A stretch of DNA of 64,000 nt from Anaerolineae bacterium (GTDB taxonomy: Bacteria > Pseudomonadota > Alphaproteobacteria > DSM-16000 > Inquilinaceae): NCBI GenBank assembly GCA_028285185.1, contig JANQQD010000101.1, forward strand, positions 1-64,000. Reading direction: 5' to 3'. The position numbers and the translations under genes are program-made. The notes under the pieces are model-generated. The model had not been told where the DNA came from, did not search any database, and saw nothing but the letters and a program-made list of their open reading frames with translations. This document shows positions 63,570 to 64,000 of this stretch, one piece after another; within the stretch, counting starts at the first letter, position 1, and the number at the start of each line of letters is the position of its first letter.

Positions 63570-64000
63570 CGGCGCCGCATCGGAACCCGCTGGAACTTGG
63601 CTGTTCCCATCACCGCCTTCAGCGCGTCGCGCTCCCCTTTTGCATGGATGGCAGCCTGGCGCGCCGCGTTGCGCTCGTTCCTCAGCCGGTCACGCTCGGC
63701 CTCCAGCGCGGCGACGCGGGCCTCGAGAATCGGCATGTCCTGCGCCATCTGCTGGGCGGTCGCCGCATCGGCCGTCACCTGTTCGCGTTCCTCCAGAGCG
63801 GCAGCCATGGCGTCCCGTTCGGCCTGAAGTGCCTCGCGCTCGCGCATCAGTGCTTCGTGTTCGCCGGATGCCAGCTCTTTGGCAGTCTCCATCTCGGCGA
63901 CCGTTGCCTTCAGCCTTTGGTTCTCCGACACCAGATGGCGGTTGTCGGCCGCGATCGCCGCGGCCTCACCCTCCGCAGTGCGGACGCGGGCGTCGGCTTC
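63566..64000 (-). CDS. Coiled-coil protein, C-terminal part (runs off the edge)
   Basis: 145 codons open to the window edge, so the N-terminus is missing. The sequence is almost wholly heptad-like and rich in Glu, Ala, Arg and Gln (ETAKELASGEHEALMRERE, LEARVAALEAERDRLRNERN), indicating a long coiled coil. It ends with a basic tail FQRVPMRRR. No family can be named; structural or scaffolding roles and KfrA/SMC-like proteins are options. A GTG at 63931 could start a shorter form, but the frame continues without a stop. Confidence 0.65.
   Translation of the reverse strand, partial: EADARVRTAEGEAAAIAADNRHLVSENQRLKATVAEMETAKELASGEHEALMREREALQAERDAMAAALEEREQVTADAATAQQMAQDMPILEARVAALEAERDRLRNERNAARQAAIHAKGERDALKAVMGTAKFQRVPMRRR

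Overview
The window is GC-rich, gene-dense DNA. Gene families and style (TupBC next to formate dehydrogenase, ECF42/DGPF pair, Liv-type transporters beside hydantoinase-type genes, frequent ATGA start/stop overlaps, GTG/TTG starts) suggest a heterotrophic alphaproteobacterium, perhaps Rhodospirillales-like. This placement is inference. No tRNA, rRNA or CRISPR array was seen.

Region 1 (1-5.7 kb) is a formate dehydrogenase locus. It holds the N-terminus of the catalytic subunit (cut by the window edge one codon before the expected Sec/Cys), a small Tat-signal protein and a TorD-type chaperone, with a perfect 7-1-7 Fur-like box upstream. Beside it are the Fe-S carrier Mrp, an excisionase-HTH/periplasmic-binding-like regulator and a tungstate-type transporter (TupBC) with no binding protein. 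Region 2 (5.8-11.5 kb) has a PaaI thioesterase, a YCII/DGPF protein with its ECF42-type sigma factor behind a candidate autoregulated promoter, and small housekeeping-type enzymes. Region 3 (11.5-15.7 kb) has two tandem pentapeptide-repeat paralogues sharing an upstream TTAA-N7-TTAC motif, then a RAYT-type transposase framed by a 14-bp inverted repeat.

Region 4 (15.8-33.2 kb) looks like a catabolic island. It has class II aldolase, homocysteine-methyltransferase-like protein, SDR, a LeuCD-type hydro-lyase, a tautomerase-SnoaL fusion, a complete Liv-type ABC transporter, an isocitrate-lyase-family lyase, a flavoprotein, a GntR/UTRA regulator, hydantoinase/oxoprolinase B and A, and an isochorismatase-fold protein that lacks the catalytic Cys. 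The set suggests uptake and opening of a cyclic amide/imide followed by a maleate/malate-like hydro-lyase and C-C lyase. The substrate is not determined.

Region 5 (33.2-35.2 kb) has an AhpD/CMD-like protein and a secreted protein of unknown function divergent from a MarR-type regulator with a four-cysteine tail. A palindromic operator lies between the last two. Region 6 (35.4-48 kb) is a second import-and-catabolism cluster: dipeptide-type transporter, a degenerate M20 hydrolase, a D-cysteine-desulfhydrase-like PLP enzyme, HyuA, HyuB and an ornithine-cyclodeaminase-like protein, with the fused transporter ATPase on the opposite strand. A 147-bp palindromic (MITE-like) element sits between the two permease genes.

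Region 7 (48-56 kb) has an MFS exporter, a membrane class III nucleotide cyclase overlapping tail-to-tail with a TPR protein, a patatin-like lipoprotein, and an ISAs1-family IS that interrupts a second copy of the palindromic element. Region 8 (56-64 kb) has an acidic, three-repeat RTX-like protein followed by a 3' remnant of a paralogue, two paralogous membrane-anchored proteins resembling the SrfA C-terminal domain, an N-carbamoyl-amino-acid hydrolase, a soluble chemoreceptor, a small membrane protein and a coiled-coil protein running off the edge.
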